A stretch of 64,000 nt of DNA from Scilla litardierei (GCA_030789695.1 CM061133.1:92417248-92481247), one strand, 5' to 3'. Counted from the first letter of the stretch, positions 11,083 to 22,995 are shown. The notes: generated by a model not told the origin, from the sequence alone. Translations and numbers: made by a program.

Positions 11083-12150
11083 AAGCCACCTCCCGGGGGA
11101 GATCAACGAAATGACCGACCGTAATGCTGGGGGCAACTCCCTGAGCAGGTCGATCAACGAGCCCATCCGTAAGGCTGGGGGAAACTCCCAAGGCAGGTGG
11201 GAACGTCGATTGGTCATAAGCCGAGGGGTAGCTCCCCGACGGACCAGTTGACTTAACCGACCGTAAGGCTGGGGGCAACTCCCCCAGCAGGTGGATCGCT
11301 GAGCCCGTTCGTAAGGCTGGGGCAACTCCCCCAGCAGACGGGGACATCGATTGGTTATAAGCCGAGGGGTAGCTCCCCCCGCCGACCAACTGATCCAACC
11401 GACCGTAAGGCTAGGGGAAACTCCCCTAGCAGGTTAATCACCGAGCCCATTCGTAAGGCTGGGGCAACTCCCCCAGCAGACGGGGACATCAATTGGTTAT
11501 AAGCCGAGGGGTAGCTCCCCCTGCCAACCAACCGATCCAATCGACTGTAAGGTTAGGGGCAACTCCCCCTAGCAGGTCGATCACCGAGCCCGTTAGTAAG
11601 GCTGGGGGGAACTCCCCTAGCAGATGGGTACATCGATTGGTTATAAGCCGAGGGGTAGCTCCCCCCACCGACCAACCGATCCAACCGACCGTAAGGCTGG
11701 GGGCAACTCCCCCCGCAGGTCGATCATCGAGCCCGCTCGTAAGGCTGGGGGCAACTCCTCCAATAGATGGGGACATCGATTGGTTATAACCCAGGGGGTA
11801 GCTCCCCCCGCCGACCAACTGATCCGACCGACCATAAGGCTGGGAGCGAGCCCCCAGCAAGTCGATCGCCCGGCCCATTCCAAAGGCTGGGGGTAGCTCC
11901 CCCAGCAGGCAGGACCGTCGGTTAGTCATAAGCTGAGGGATAGCTTCCCCAGCGGACCGGCCGACTTGATCAACGGTATGGCAAGGGGCAACTCCCCCCA
12001 GCATGTCTCAACGACGGGTGAGTATAAGCCAGGGACGACATCCCTTGCGGCTCGAGGGATCCCATCAACCGAGGGACCGGAGGCGATTCCTCCCTCAGGT
12101 CGAACCCCTCGACTGGCCGTGAGACTAGGGGCAATCCCACAACATGCAAG
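11083..12150 (+). repeat. GC-rich minisatellite in element A interior
   Basis: Alternating short units built around AAGGCTGGGGGCAACTCCCC followed by AGCAGGTCGAT, or around AAGCCGAGGGGTAGCTCCCC followed by GACCAACTGATCC. They combine into a higher-order period of roughly 145-150 bp. Nearly every unit is a G-run/C-run inverted repeat that can fold into a hairpin. Frames here are repeat translations with no gene-like domain. Confidence 0.85.
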
Positions 12151-12573
12151 GCGATTACCCGAACGACCTAAGTATCGCGAATGAGGGAAGAGCCACAGCG
12201 GATCAGTCGAGAGCGCCTCCAAGGCCCCAGTCTATGGGGCCAATCGACCCAGAGTCCCGAAGACCCTTCGCACTCGCTACGAGCGATAAAGGGATGCCAG
12301 CAAATCATGGAAATTCACGACAAGGTCAAATGCAATAAAATATCAAAGAGACCGAGGGCCCCCACAAAGCAGAAACCCCCGACGACAAGAAAAGCGACGA
12401 TAAGTACATGGACCGATAAAGAAGCTTTATACATAAATTGTTCGAAATTACAAGCCAAAAAGGGGGAGGGGAACAAAATGGAGAAAGGCCGCCTAAGGCC
12501 CTGGGGCACAGAAGGAAGCGTCCGCTGGAACCTCGCCCTGATCGGAGCGCGGGGGATCTGTGGGTGGGAGCGG
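12151..12573 (+). other. Spacer between minisatellite and antisense gene
   Basis: No recognisable domain. It contains an A-rich stretch near 12320-12480 and then enters the tail of the antisense gene on the other strand. Confidence 0.4.
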
Positions 12574-14631
12574 TTACCGGGTGTGCTCTGCAAACCGTCG
12601 GAAGGAGTTTCGGACAACGTCAATAATCTGGGGGGGCAGGAGGTCCTCATATGAGCTGAAGACCTCCCTAAGGACCTCCGCGATCCTTGCCCCCGGACCC
12701 CGTCGACGCCCCTCTCCACCTCCTCGGCGAACCGGGTCATCTGACGCAAGTCTGGCAGCTCGTTTCGGAGATCGTTCCTCTCCTGGCGGAACACCTTTTC
12801 CACCTCTTGAGCCGACCTCTGAGCATCGGCCAGTGCCCCCTGGAGGTCCAACACCTGGGAGGCAAGCTCATTAACCCGGCGTCGAAGCTGCCGAGCCTCC
12901 ATACGTGCCTCTTGGATGGCCACCTCGGCCGCCCCGGCCCTCAAACACTCCCGATCCGAGGACTCCTCGAGGTCCTTCGCCTAGGCCACCCGACGCTGCG
13001 CCTCGACGGCCATCACAGTGGCCTGCAAAGAAAAAGAAAGTATGCTAAGAAGAATCAAGAGACAAGTTTGAGAGCAGCAAGACAGCCAAACTTGTTGAAG
13101 CTGCCAGACTAAGGAGTCCGATAGTTTGTCAGAAGGAGCTCTATCCAGGAGAGATCAGTTCCTCTAGAGGACGATGCTGTGCGCCAATTGGTTGGCCACA
13201 GCCCGATCAACGAATACCTTGTCCCCAAGGGTAACTTCGAGGCCCGCCAGGATGTCCGCCAGCGCGACCCCAGCTCCCACTAAGGAAGCTCGGCCGAGAC
13301 CGTAGGGGTGGCCACCGAGGCCAACTGGAGGGTTTCACCGGAGGCCATCGGTGCCTGGGGAGCCACCGAAGTGCGGGCTTCCCGACTCTCCTTCCTCCTC
13401 TTCCTCTCGATGGGTCCAGCGGACGTCGGGGGGAATGCTTACGCCCCGCGATGTGACCACTCACGGGTGCGCGAGGGGCCGGCTCGGCTCCCTCGTTGCC
13501 TCCCTCGGCTTGGACGGAGCGGGCGAGTTCGGCCCCCGTAGCCTCTCCTATGGGGATGTCCGTCGCGGCCAAGGGGGGTGACCATGAACAATGGCTCCAC
13601 CCTTCCCATGGCAGGCTCGGCCTGACGAACCTCCTCGTCAATGGTGCAGCGAGGCGCCTGGCCCGATGGGTTCCCTCGACTTCGGCCGGATCCTTACCGG
13701 ATGAGCTCATTGACATTGCGGGTAAACTCACGCCCAGCCATCTCTGTAGAAGGAAAGAAGATCAGAGTGAGCGAGGGGAAAAGTGGAAAGGAAAGGAGCG
13801 CCTACCGGGAAATCACAGGACGTTCTTAAGAAGCAGGTCGTCCAGTAGAGGCCAGACCGACCTCTCCTCTAAGGGAAGAGATGACAGAAGCCGGACGGCT
13901 ACCTGGTCAGCCTCGGAGAGGGTCAATGTCAAGTTATATTGACATAACCCTCCCCAACCTGTCAAAATCTCGGCATCCCCAGGGAAGACAACAAAAAAGT
14001 AGCTCGAGCTCCATTCCCCCACCCAGTAGGGTAGCCCGAGTAAACACCCCCTCCCCGCATGGGCCCGGAGGTGCTGCCACGACCAGTGGCCGACCGTCTG
14101 GACCCGATAGTAGTTAAAGAGAAGAGGAAGAGACGGATCCAAGCCGTGGATGCGTCAGATCATGATGAACCCGGTCAGCACCGCGATGGAGTACGGAGTC
14201 AACTGGAACAAGGCTACCATCAGGAATTCCATGACATGTATGATGAAAGGATGAAGGGGGAAGCGGAGCCCCAAGTGAAACATCTCGACATAGACGCCGA
14301 CCTCGTTATTCCGCGAGAAGAAAATCCGCTCGTCACTAAAGGGGATCATGACATCGTATGGATGGTATAAATACTTCTCCCGGAACTCCATAACCACCGG
14401 GAATGGGACCAGAGACGGCGACCCAAGGACTGCTTGGGGAACATCGAACCTCTCAGCAGCCCGAGCCAAATCATCGCCGACGGGGTTCGTAAAAAGCTTT
14501 CTTTTCCCCTTGTCTTGTACGGGACGTGTCCTTGAAGGGACTCCGGGTCCCGAAGGCCGGATATTGCCAGATTCGAGCGCCAGGGGGTCCCTTGATCCTG
14601 ACGCTAAATCACCTATCCTAAGCGTAGCCAT
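12574..14631 (-). pseudogene. Antisense 'putative gypsy type transposon' gene, copy 2
   Basis: Inverted partner of 7738-9764. ATG at 14631 (MATLRIGDLASGSRD). The conserved domain is clear: FREKYLYHPYDVMIPFSDER, NNEVGVYVEMFHLGLRFPLH, PFIIHVMEFL, then YWVGEWSSSYFFVVFPGD. Here the LRFPLHPF segment is in frame, where copy 1 has lost a base. Breaks: TGA at 14155-14157, TGA (from TGG) at 13813-13815 just before the intron donor, and a frame change near 12690. The GT-AG intron is conserved (GTAGGCGCTCC...TTCTACAG, about 13742-13805). The C-terminal coiled coil (ARQLRRRVNELASQVLDLQG) is cleaner here. The normal stop is CGA, so reading continues to TAA at 12574. Confidence 0.7.
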
Positions 14632-14760
14632 GGGGCAAGTAAAGGAGAAAGGAGGTTACCTTGAGAAAAAACCTGAAGGAAGATAGACGACGGAGAGAAG
14701 GAGCTTGCAAAACCAGAATCAGGAAGGCGTGAAAGAATCGAAACTTGGGAGGCCGACGCC

Positions 14761-14766
14761 TTTATA
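14761..14766 (-). promoter_or_regulatory. TATA box of antisense gene, copy 2
   Basis: Minus-strand CCCATATAAAGGC, same sequence and spacing to the ATG as in copy 1. Confidence 0.52.
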
Positions 14767-14949
14767 TGGGAAGCAATCGAGGAATCCAAACCGTCTGGAA
14801 GGGAGCACGCAGTAGCATCTGAAGATCGGCGGCATTTCGAAACCCGCACCGAGAGAAGTTTTAATGGGCTGGCCTCAACAGACGCGCCTGTCAAATTCCC
14901 AAGAGTCACATCGCCCGAACCGAACCAGCAGAATCCGAACGGCTCGGAC

Positions 14950-14961
14950 GATGGGGGCAAT
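14950..14961 (+). other. Polypurine tract of element A
   Basis: GATGGGGGCAAT immediately before the 3' LTR. Confidence 0.65.
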
Positions 14962-15864
14962 TGATACGACTATTTTGAGAAGCCCAAGAGCAAGAGACCC
15001 AAGCCCAAGCCAAGGACGGGAAGCCCACACATGGGATTAGGCCCACATGACGAGGCCTGCGGAGGGACTTGAAGTCAGGCCGGCCCCAGCCCGGAGAGCG
15101 CATGATCAGCTCGTGCTCTCCGGAGACAACCGTCCCCCTGAACGCATGGAACCTTAATGACCATTAAGGAGCCCACTAATCGCCCCCTCCCCGACGTGTA
15201 GGGGAGGTAGACGAGGGACGTGGGTTAAGGGCAATCGTGGGCCAAACCCTACAAATGAACGGCAGGGGAAACCTGGAAGGGGATCGAATCCTTGACACCC
15301 ACAACTGAGGTATTCCGATAACGAGACCTTGCTTTTTCCCCCAAATTATCTCCTTCGCCATCGATCGGTCTGAGGTTACGGGTACCGTCTCGTACTGAGC
15401 CATGTCGTGCCCACCGAGCGTCGCACAGATCCGTTCTGACTTAGGCATCGGAGGGGACTTGGCCAGAACCAAAGTCCAGCCTTCCTGACGAGCTTTCTCG
15501 TCTGTCCAGGAAGGAGCTGAACCAAGGCGCCGAGGCTACCCCTCGGCACGGAACTAACCCACTTTTCACTAGCGGGAGTATACGCCAATCAAGACCAAGG
15601 AGCATTCCAGGCGCCGAGGCTACCCCTCGATGCTCATCCAGCCGAGGCCGAGCACCCGACCTGGAACCGAGGCTCCCCCTCGTCTCCACGTCGACCGAAG
15701 ACCGACGCTCAGCCAAGGAGCGTCTGCTCAGCCACATATCCATCGCCTACCCATGCCGAGAGCACGTGTGCTTGGCGTGTCTAAGTGATCCCTTCGACCC
15801 CTTGACCACGTTGACCGTCCAGTCGTCGGTCAACGATTTCGTGGTGAGAAAACACCCGTAAACA
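14962..15864 (+). repeat. Element A 3' LTR
   Basis: Begins TGATACGACTATTTTGAGAA and ends CACCCGTAAACA, 903 bp, direct repeat of 3601-4539. Shorter mainly through a loss near 15200, where 3840-3880 of the 5' LTR has no counterpart. Confidence 0.92.
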
Positions 15865-18800
15865 GTACTTATCCAAAATATGCCAACATATTTGGAAGAG
15901 TCCACATCATAGTAGTAAATTTTTGTTCCAAAAGTAGAGTGTTATATATTGTTAGTTCTAAATCCGGGCCAACTGTCAGATTTATGATAGGTGTATGTGA
16001 GTTAAATTGTAATTTAGGCCGCATACGTAACTCTCATTGATCTTCATATGTACCCAAGCGCATTTCAATGATTGTTTTCTAGCATATGATTGTAGCATGA
16101 ATATGTTTTCTTATACCTGCATTCCTCATAATTATAGCAGGAATATAATCGTGAAGTTTTATAACATGAATACGATCTGTTTTCTAGCTTATAATTAGCA
16201 TATTATTAGTGAAGTGTTATGACACGAACATCACATAATCCTACGTGCACTGAAGGATACCTTATTTTGAGAAAGCTTGATGGCCAATTTGGTAAATTCC
16301 TATGTTCACATACATGCCATTTTACTGTAGGGATCTGTCACATTTGTTTGGCAACTGACACATAATTCACTAAGCATAGTTATCTAGCATAATTATCAAG
16401 GAACAAACGAACACAGATAATTGAAAATAATTGGGTGCTAGTTGAAACCGAGTAATGAAAAAACATGTTAATGAAATGCAAATTGAAACTAATTGGGTTC
16501 TAATTGAAACCTGTTAATGCTATTTCAAATTATCTGGGTGCTAATTGAAACTAATTTGAAATGCAACTTGAAATGCCAACAATATTGACGCTAATTCAAA
16601 CTAAGGCTGCCAACTTGAAATGCTAATGAAATGCTAATGATAAATCTGGGTGCTACATGTAAACGAAAATTGAAATGATAATGAATCAAATGTCAAATTA
16701 GTTTCCTTACAGAATCTAGGTGCTAATGAATCAATTGTCAAAATTGAAAACTTGATGTAACATGTCAAACATAAGCCTGGAACTTGTTAGTAGCTTAACA
16801 TTTCAATCATTAGCATTTCTCATCATGGATTAGCTAATTTTAAATTTAGCATTTCACATAAATCAGGGATTTTCACCAGGTATAAGCATAAACTTTCAAT
16901 GTCAATTTTGAAATAACATTTCAATTATTAGCATTTCTCATAAATTTGAAAAGGAAAAGCATAAAATTTCAATCTTTACGGGCAAGTTTTAATTATAAAA
17001 TTTCAATCTGCATTATGGATGAAGGAAAAGCATAAAATTCAGGACCTATTCAGGACCTATTGTAATTATAAAGATAATTAGAACACCCCCATCCCATTCG
17101 TCCATTTTTTTACTTATAGTAGTGACACTATAGGTCCTAACGAAAATTATGATTGGATGTTTTGCACATGGATAATTATAGATAAGGGATTAGGGATTAA
17201 GAAAGGAACGTATGTCATGAGGAGATGGAGATGTAAATGCTGTCATAATACCCATGTTCTAATGTCGCAACCCATCCTTTTGACGACATTAACGAACGTG
17301 GACCGTGTGTGAGTCATTTAATTAATTTCAAATGATGCAGATTTATTAAAATAGACACAAATACGTACGGGCAAGGCTAATGAAGTGCAGGGCTTGGAAA
17401 GAGTCATATGAATTGCAAGGCTAATGAAGTGCAGGGCTTGGAAAAAATAACCTGGGGATTATTTGGCCAACTTGAATTAAATGTCTATGATTAGTGAATT
17501 TATCAAATATAAAATAATTTTTATTTTATAATAGTTGTATAGAAAGCCTGGGGACCAGAGCAAAGAGATAATCACTGGAACAGAAATAGAAAGAAGCAAA
17601 CAGTAGCAGTAGACAGAATCAAAGTGGGGATCAGAATGTAATGTTGAACCCCAGGTACGTTAATGTTTGCTTACCGGAGGATTACTGTGTACACACAGAT
17701 TTATGGGCAAGCGAAAATGGAAAATTAAAATTTGAAAATTTTCCAAAAATTCGGCAGAATCAAAATCTGCGATTGATTTGGCTTAGGGGCGAACAAGAGT
17801 AACCATACCGAACAGGCGTAACCAAAATTTTACAAAAAACATACCACATTAATTCGGCATAATCAAAAATCGAAAATCGAAAAAACATACCACATACCAC
17901 ATTGATGTAATTCCAACAGTAATGCGGCATAATCAAAAATCGAAAATGATTTCCCCAAAAGCAATCAGAACACTGTAATGATTGGGTTCAAAACCATTAA
18001 TTAGTACAACCCTTCTCAAAATCTTGGCAAAACAGATCACATCTCACCTAAGCATTCAACCACCTAACCACCAAAAAATGAAGCTAAACTACTGGCAAAA
18101 GTAAGAACGCTAACCTCAGGTCCTGCACAAAATTCAGGTAATGAGATTTAAGTGCTGCGCTGTGAGCTCGAGGAGATGGGAGATAATAGATAATCCAGAA
18201 TCAATCAGAAACACGTCTGGGGAAATTGAGTGATAAATAATGAAAGATAAATAATAAATGATAAATAATGAACTCATTTAGATGCCTACAAAATAAGAAA
18301 TTGAATGATAAATGATGAACTCATTTTCGATGTACAGGGCAATCGAACAGTAAGTGAATGTTAACATTTCGAGATTTAGGTTTAAAAACAGATTCTTACA
18401 GAGCAACGACGCCAAAACATGACATTATCACAAGTAACGCTTCTCCAAGAACAGTACTCCAACGACGTTTGAGTTTAGCCAGTTATATAACACGTTGTCG
18501 ACATTCTGAAATGATTTCTTGATCTCCAACATCGTTGTCCCTATCAAAAAATAAAAAGCTTTTATGCTATCAATAATTATCATGAAATCTCCTTGACTGC
18601 CCAGAAATTAACGTATAGATAAGAATGCGATGGGAGCAGAAGCGAGAACAATAACAAATAATACCACAAAAAAATGACGAACGGATACTCTATTTAACAA
18701 AGACGAACAATAACAAATAACAAATATGCCCAGAAAAAACGAAGACAAAACAGATAAAAATGACGAACAATAACAATTATGCCCAGAAATTAACGTTTTT

Positions 18801-19059
18801 TAATTTTGATTTTTGAAAGGAACAAAACAGAGAACTCCCTTTTTTAACTTCATTTTCAAGAAAGGGACATCAAATTGTTAGTGATGACGAAGAAACGAAG
18901 AAAAAACATAAAAGCAGTCGGAAACGAAGACAAAATTTCTCCAAAAAACACGAAAAGAAATGATCTCTAACCCATTGATCAGAAATTAGGGAAAGTAAAA
19001 CCCAAGATATCAGAAAAGCTCCAGAGTTGAGTTGAACACTGTGTGTTGCAGAGAAGAAG

Positions 19060-19064
<5 letters not shown>
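15865..19064. other. AT-rich region without recognised gene
   Basis: Several low-order repeats are visible: variants of AATTGAAACTAATTGGGTGC at 16430-16760, CGGCATAATCAAAAATCGAA at 17850-17945, and GATAAATAATGAA at 18230-18320. No protein motif was seen. With 2438-3600 it may be the upstream part of the Helitron into which element A inserted (inference). Confidence 0.4.
17371..17444 (+). repeat. Exact 30-bp direct repeat
   Basis: The 30 bases at 17371-17400 recur without change at 17415-17444, with a 14-bp spacer. Confidence 0.9.

Positions 19065-19109
<45 letters not shown>
19065..19109 (+). repeat. (GA)n microsatellite
   Basis: About 22 uninterrupted GA units. Confidence 0.97.
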
Positions 19110-19113
<4 letters not shown>

Positions 19114-19796
19114 TTACCTGAGGATGAGCATGTCGCAGAGAAGAAGAAGAAATTAAAACCCCAGAGATCAGAAAGGGGAATGATGAAGACAAAAGTTTTT
19201 AAGTTGGAATTGAGTCAGACAACAGGTTTTAAGCAGTTTTATTAAATGAAAACAAAAGCAGTTTTTAATTGCAAGGCAGTTTTTAACGGAAGCAGTTATT
19301 AACGTTTAAATTTTGGCTAATTAGAATTTCCTAGTCATACATAAGGAGACACGTAGGACAAACTGGTGACACGTAGGACAGAAGTGCCACGTTGGACAAA
19401 GTTCAAAAAAGGTCCTGAATTGTATAAGAGATTTAATCTAATTTTTATAAATTGCAAGATGTTGAAATTAACAGAAAATGGACCTATAATTAATTTTATT
19501 AACAAAAACCATCCCAAAAGTAATATATTAATGACACACATTATTATCTAAATTATCTAGAATTTTTGAGAATTTTCCAGTAATTTTCTTGTTTTTCTGA
19601 TATTTTTCAGATTTAATTGATTTTTTCTGATTTAAATATATATTTAAAACAGAATTATATACCCCATTTATTTATAAAAAGCATATGGGCCTGAAGCCCC
19701 TTAGGCTTGCTGCGGGCTTCAGACCCAATAGCCAAAAATTTTATTTATATTTTTTTTAATAAAGGGGTTAACGAGCCACTAGCCCATATGTTAATT
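19110..19796. other. AT-rich stretch without recognised gene
   Basis: Short repeats of GCAGTTTTTA near 19250-19300 and of GACACGTAGGACA at 19350-19380. No coding motif. Confidence 0.4.
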
Positions 19797-19905
19797 GCAG
19801 TCTTATATTACCCTAACCCTAACCCTAAAGTTGAGGATTAGATCCAGCCCCAAAAGAACAAAAGAGGCCACCCCCTTCAGGGAGGCCGCCATCATAGTGA
19901 GACTC
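19797..19905 (+). repeat. Repeat X, first copy (matches 62731-62825)
   Basis: Shares CCAGCCCCAAAAGAACAAAA, CACCCCCTTCAGG and CATCATAGTGAGAC in order with 62731-62825. The family was not recognised; on the minus strand both copies can be read as related peptides containing KGV.SFVLLGL.LILN. Confidence 0.7.
19811..19829 (+). repeat. Short telomere-like tract
   Basis: CCCTAACCCTAACCCTAAA: three units of the six-base CCCTAA form rather than the usual plant CCCTAAA. Too short to be a telomere remnant on its own. Confidence 0.55.
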
Positions 19906-20408
19906 CCTTCATGGGGGTGGAAATCTGGTGAATGCCCCCCTTCGACGGGGGGGCGTTTGTGGCGGCGCACGGGGAGGAACCCCCCGGATTGGGGGGGAGG
20001 CAACGCCCGCGGGAAAGCCCGTCGACTGGGCGGTTGCGCTGCTAGGAGGCCCCCCGATAGGGGGCGGCGCTTCGAAAGGCCCCCCCGGACTGGAGGGGGA
20101 GGCGCAGCAAGGAGGCCCCCCCCCGTCAAGGGGGACTGTGCATCCGAAGCCCCCCCGATAGGAGGGGGGAGGGGGTCACAAGGGAGGACCACCGCCCGAC
20201 TTGGGGGTGGCACGACAGCAAGGCCCAACCCTGCCGCGTGGAGGGGTCGTTAAAGACCCCCCCTTCGCGGGGGGGTTCCGAAGCAAGGTGCCCCTGACAG
20301 GGGGGTTGGCGCCAATTAAAGATCCCGCCTTCGGGGGGTGCCGTTAAAGACTCCCCCCTTCGAGGGGTGGTGTACCGGATCAAGGCCCCCCCTTCAAAGG
20401 GGGGTTTG
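19906..20408 (+). repeat. GC-rich hairpin array
   Basis: About a dozen blocks in which a C-run of 5-9 is followed after 4-12 bases by a G-run of 4-9, for example CCCCCCTTCGCGGGGGGG near 20259-20275 and CCCCCCTTCAAAGGGGGG near 20387-20404. Spacers between blocks vary. Long proline/glycine/arginine frames on both strands derive from this composition. Confidence 0.85.
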
Positions 20409-20410
20409 GG

Positions 20411-21049
20411 ATGAGGCCAGGAGGACGGGAGGCCGCAGGCCGGGACGGAGAACTGCTTCAGGCGTTGGATGATTTTTTTTTTGATTTGTTATATAATTTA
20501 AAGAGATATACAATGAATATGTATGATCTAATTTGGTCCATGTCATTTGATCTAAACACAATGAATATATATAAACTATGTTTAGATATAGGAGTTTTAG
20601 TATTTACTTCTAGATCTGTTAGATCTAGGGAAGATCGGAGAGGGGAAAATCTGCAGAAAATAATCCCGCTCCTTGAGGACGTAGGAAAATCAGCGGCTAC
20701 GTAAACGATCAAACTCCTTGCGTTGTTGGCTAGCGATCCGCCAACAGATATAAGATTCCTTCGCCTTTTATGTTTATTGGAAAGAATTTTTGTAGAGAAA
20801 AATTTCTAGAGGTAATCGTGCATGATAACGTGTTGAGAGTTGGAAGAACTAGCTAATGGTATAAGCCATAGCCATACTTATATTCATTCATATAGGGGTT
20901 ACATCATCTAGAACCCAAGGGACACCCACTACTAAGTGTGTGTAATGGTGGATGGTTAGTGGGTGGAGACCAAAGGTCTCTCCCATTCATAACAGTTTTC
21001 CCAAATTTAGTCTATATTCAATTTTGCATTGGTTCTCTCACTCCATATC
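20411..21049. other. Unassigned sequence
   Basis: No domain, LTR end or RNA gene recognised. A short imperfect direct repeat, ACAATGAATATGTAT / ACAATGAATATATAT, lies at 20512 and 20559. Confidence 0.35.
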
Positions 21050-21196
21050 TTTTAGTCCATCAACAATTATGATCTACATACAAGGCTTCCATTTGTTTCA
21101 TTTATGATCTACATACCTTTTGAAGTTATATTTTTCCATAACTCCAAACTGAAGATGGAACCGATCTACCCCCAGACCTAATTTCTTCACACACAG

Positions 21197-21610
21197 ATGG
21201 TTTACTTGCAAGTTTTCCATTCAAAATTCGCAAAGGTTGCCACTACAGTTTCTCCTTTTTTAATTTTTTTGAAACTCATCATCCCTTCCTCCTCCCTCCC
21301 ATTCCTCTTCTTCTTCACCGTCGAAGCCGACGCCGTCGTTGCTCAGCCCCATAGCGTGCCTTTTGCTGACCTCACATTCCCATACTCTTCATCTCCCCTC
21401 CATTCTCCTCATCCACTTCGGCCATTGCCGCCACCGCCACCTCAGCTTCTAGGTTGGGTGGGTGGAGAGAGTTCATGGCGGCGGTTGATGAGGAGGAAGC
21501 GACGAAAGGAGGAAGAGGAGATGGGTAATTTGTGGATATGTGATGTGTATAAAGTAAGATACTGCAATTTAAATATTAGTGTGTGTGTTTGTGGAGTGGT
21601 CGGTGGGTAA
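21197..21610 (+). other. Duplicated 137-codon open frame, copy 1
   Basis: Frame beginning MVYLQVFHSKFAKVATTVSP, with a proline-rich segment (LRPLPPPPPQLLG) and a basic/acidic run (RRKRRKEEEEMG). Copy 2 at 23542-23955 keeps it open with only a few residue changes, but the two units are so similar that this does not show selection. No known domain. It may be a chance frame. Confidence 0.25.
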
Positions 21611-22824
21611 AGCAATTAGGTATCTGTGTATAAAATTTCCTGATATAGAAGCCTAACCTTCTTCTATATTCATCGCTGTTGTTTCATCTTTCATGTTAAC
21701 AACTCAGCTCGTGTCAACTATGTTGATAAAAAATGTTGGTACCAGCGGAACAACAACCCCTAACAACTAGCCAGCGAGCTTAGGCTTGAAAAATTGGTTC
21801 ACAGAACAAACCAACCAACCAATCTCTCATCGGATCTTGTGAGAGCAAATTGGCAAACGAAATGCAATAAATACTCAACAATCTGAAAGTAAATGAGGCA
21901 GAAGAATTTACCCTAGTTTGGTTGCGAAAACCTACTCTAGCATTCCGAGATGATCTATTATAATCAAGGAGAACCCACTAGCTTACACCAATGCCTTCTT
22001 CTTCACACTCTTGTGAGTAATAACTTGACAATTCCAAGTCCCCACAGATCTCACAAAGAAAGAAGAAGTGAAAGAGAAACACTAGAAGACCTAAGAGTCA
22101 AAGGAACACCCTTAGTCAATATCTAATCCTCTTGATTCTTCTCTCTTCAAAACTCTCCAAAGTCCTCACAATTTCTCTCAAAAACTATTGGCAGCCGGCT
22201 TCTATTCTCTTAGCTTCGGGAAAAATGGCAGCAAGCTTGGCTCTTTTTCTGGAAATTAGCAGATGCAGCAGCTCCTGTCTCCTCTCCGTTGGTCACAAAA
22301 AAGAAAGGCCTCCCTTGCACAAGCTATCAGTCACAAAGAGAAGGGTCCAATCAAAATTTATGTCTTCAACAATTGCATCAAGTCTTGGGGCCCACAAGAG
22401 CTATGCTTTGTAGACTTTTGCAGCACCAAAAACAACATTCTACCTTGCAACAAAATCTCCAGCACTCCATCCAAGCACCACATTGATCAAAGCTCTTTGG
22501 TCACTCCACAGACATCCTCACTGTCTCGGAATCCGTGCCCTTCAGCGCTGCACTCAAGCCACCAAACATATCAAGCCCAAGCATGTCTTGAGCTTGATGA
22601 CAGGGACGGGCTTGGAGAACATGACTGCGTGGTTCTTCTCATTTGCCCGAAATCAATATTATGGCGTTATTAATTTTACACTTGCATTTTACATTAGCCG
22701 TTAAAGATAGTATTGGATGTGTGGTCCAATGTCTTCGTTGTCTTGCGTAGGGGCATAGTTCGCCCAACAGTGACAAATAATGGCAACGTTTCCCGGTGAC
22801 AAAAAAGATTACCGAGGGAACATT

Positions 22825-22995
22825 GGCAAAGTAGTACTAATCTTATCAATAGAGGTGCATGCGTTCACTAGAGATTTCCGATGACTAGCACAATAAAACA
22901 TTGACAAAGTAGTACTAATCTTATCAACAGTGGCGCATGCGTTCCGAATGGTTCACGGGAGATTCCAACGCATTCGTTGTCTTGCGTCGGCGCAT
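22825..22995 (+). repeat. 78-bp tandem repeat, two units
   Basis: Units contain AGTAGTACTAATCTTATCAA and GTGCATGCGTTCACTAGAGA. Copy 2 of the large duplication has three units (25165-25370). Confidence 0.75.

Larger units (their letters stand above)
3601..15864 (+). mobile_element. Element A: pol-less Tat-like Ty3/Gypsy element with inverted internal duplication
   Basis: Two direct LTRs (3601-4539, 14962-15864) bound a 10.4-kb interior. The flanks GTTCT (3596-3600) and GTACT (15865-15869) match at four of five bases and are probably the target-site duplication. In order the interior holds gag, an inverted LTR, an inverted 3' region with an antisense gene, a second gag, a minisatellite, the 3' region again and the polypurine tract. 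No protease, reverse transcriptase, RNase H or integrase motif was found, so it fits LTR elements that keep only GAG and depend on a partner. The histidine/cysteine gag C-terminus points to the Tat lineage. Confidence 0.78.

Noticed and set aside
11042..12004. Frames rich in GGVAPS or KAGGNS repeats
   Set aside because: Repeat translations of the element A minisatellite; units vary in length and break the frame.
19540..19570. Possible Helitron 5' terminus (minus strand TCTAGATAATTTAGATAAT)
   Set aside because: A TC start fits, but no related terminus or 3' CTRR hairpin is available in the window for comparison.
19795..20383. Gly/Pro/Arg-rich frames over the hairpin array
   Set aside because: Composition effect of C-runs and G-runs; frames on both strands are equally open.
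21728..22090. Possible reverse-oriented Copia LTR fragment in the duplicated unit
   Set aside because: The minus strand has an LTR-like style (TTTACTTTCAGATTGTTGAG and GGTACC near a TG/CA border), but no matching partner, PBS or polypurine tract could be placed.
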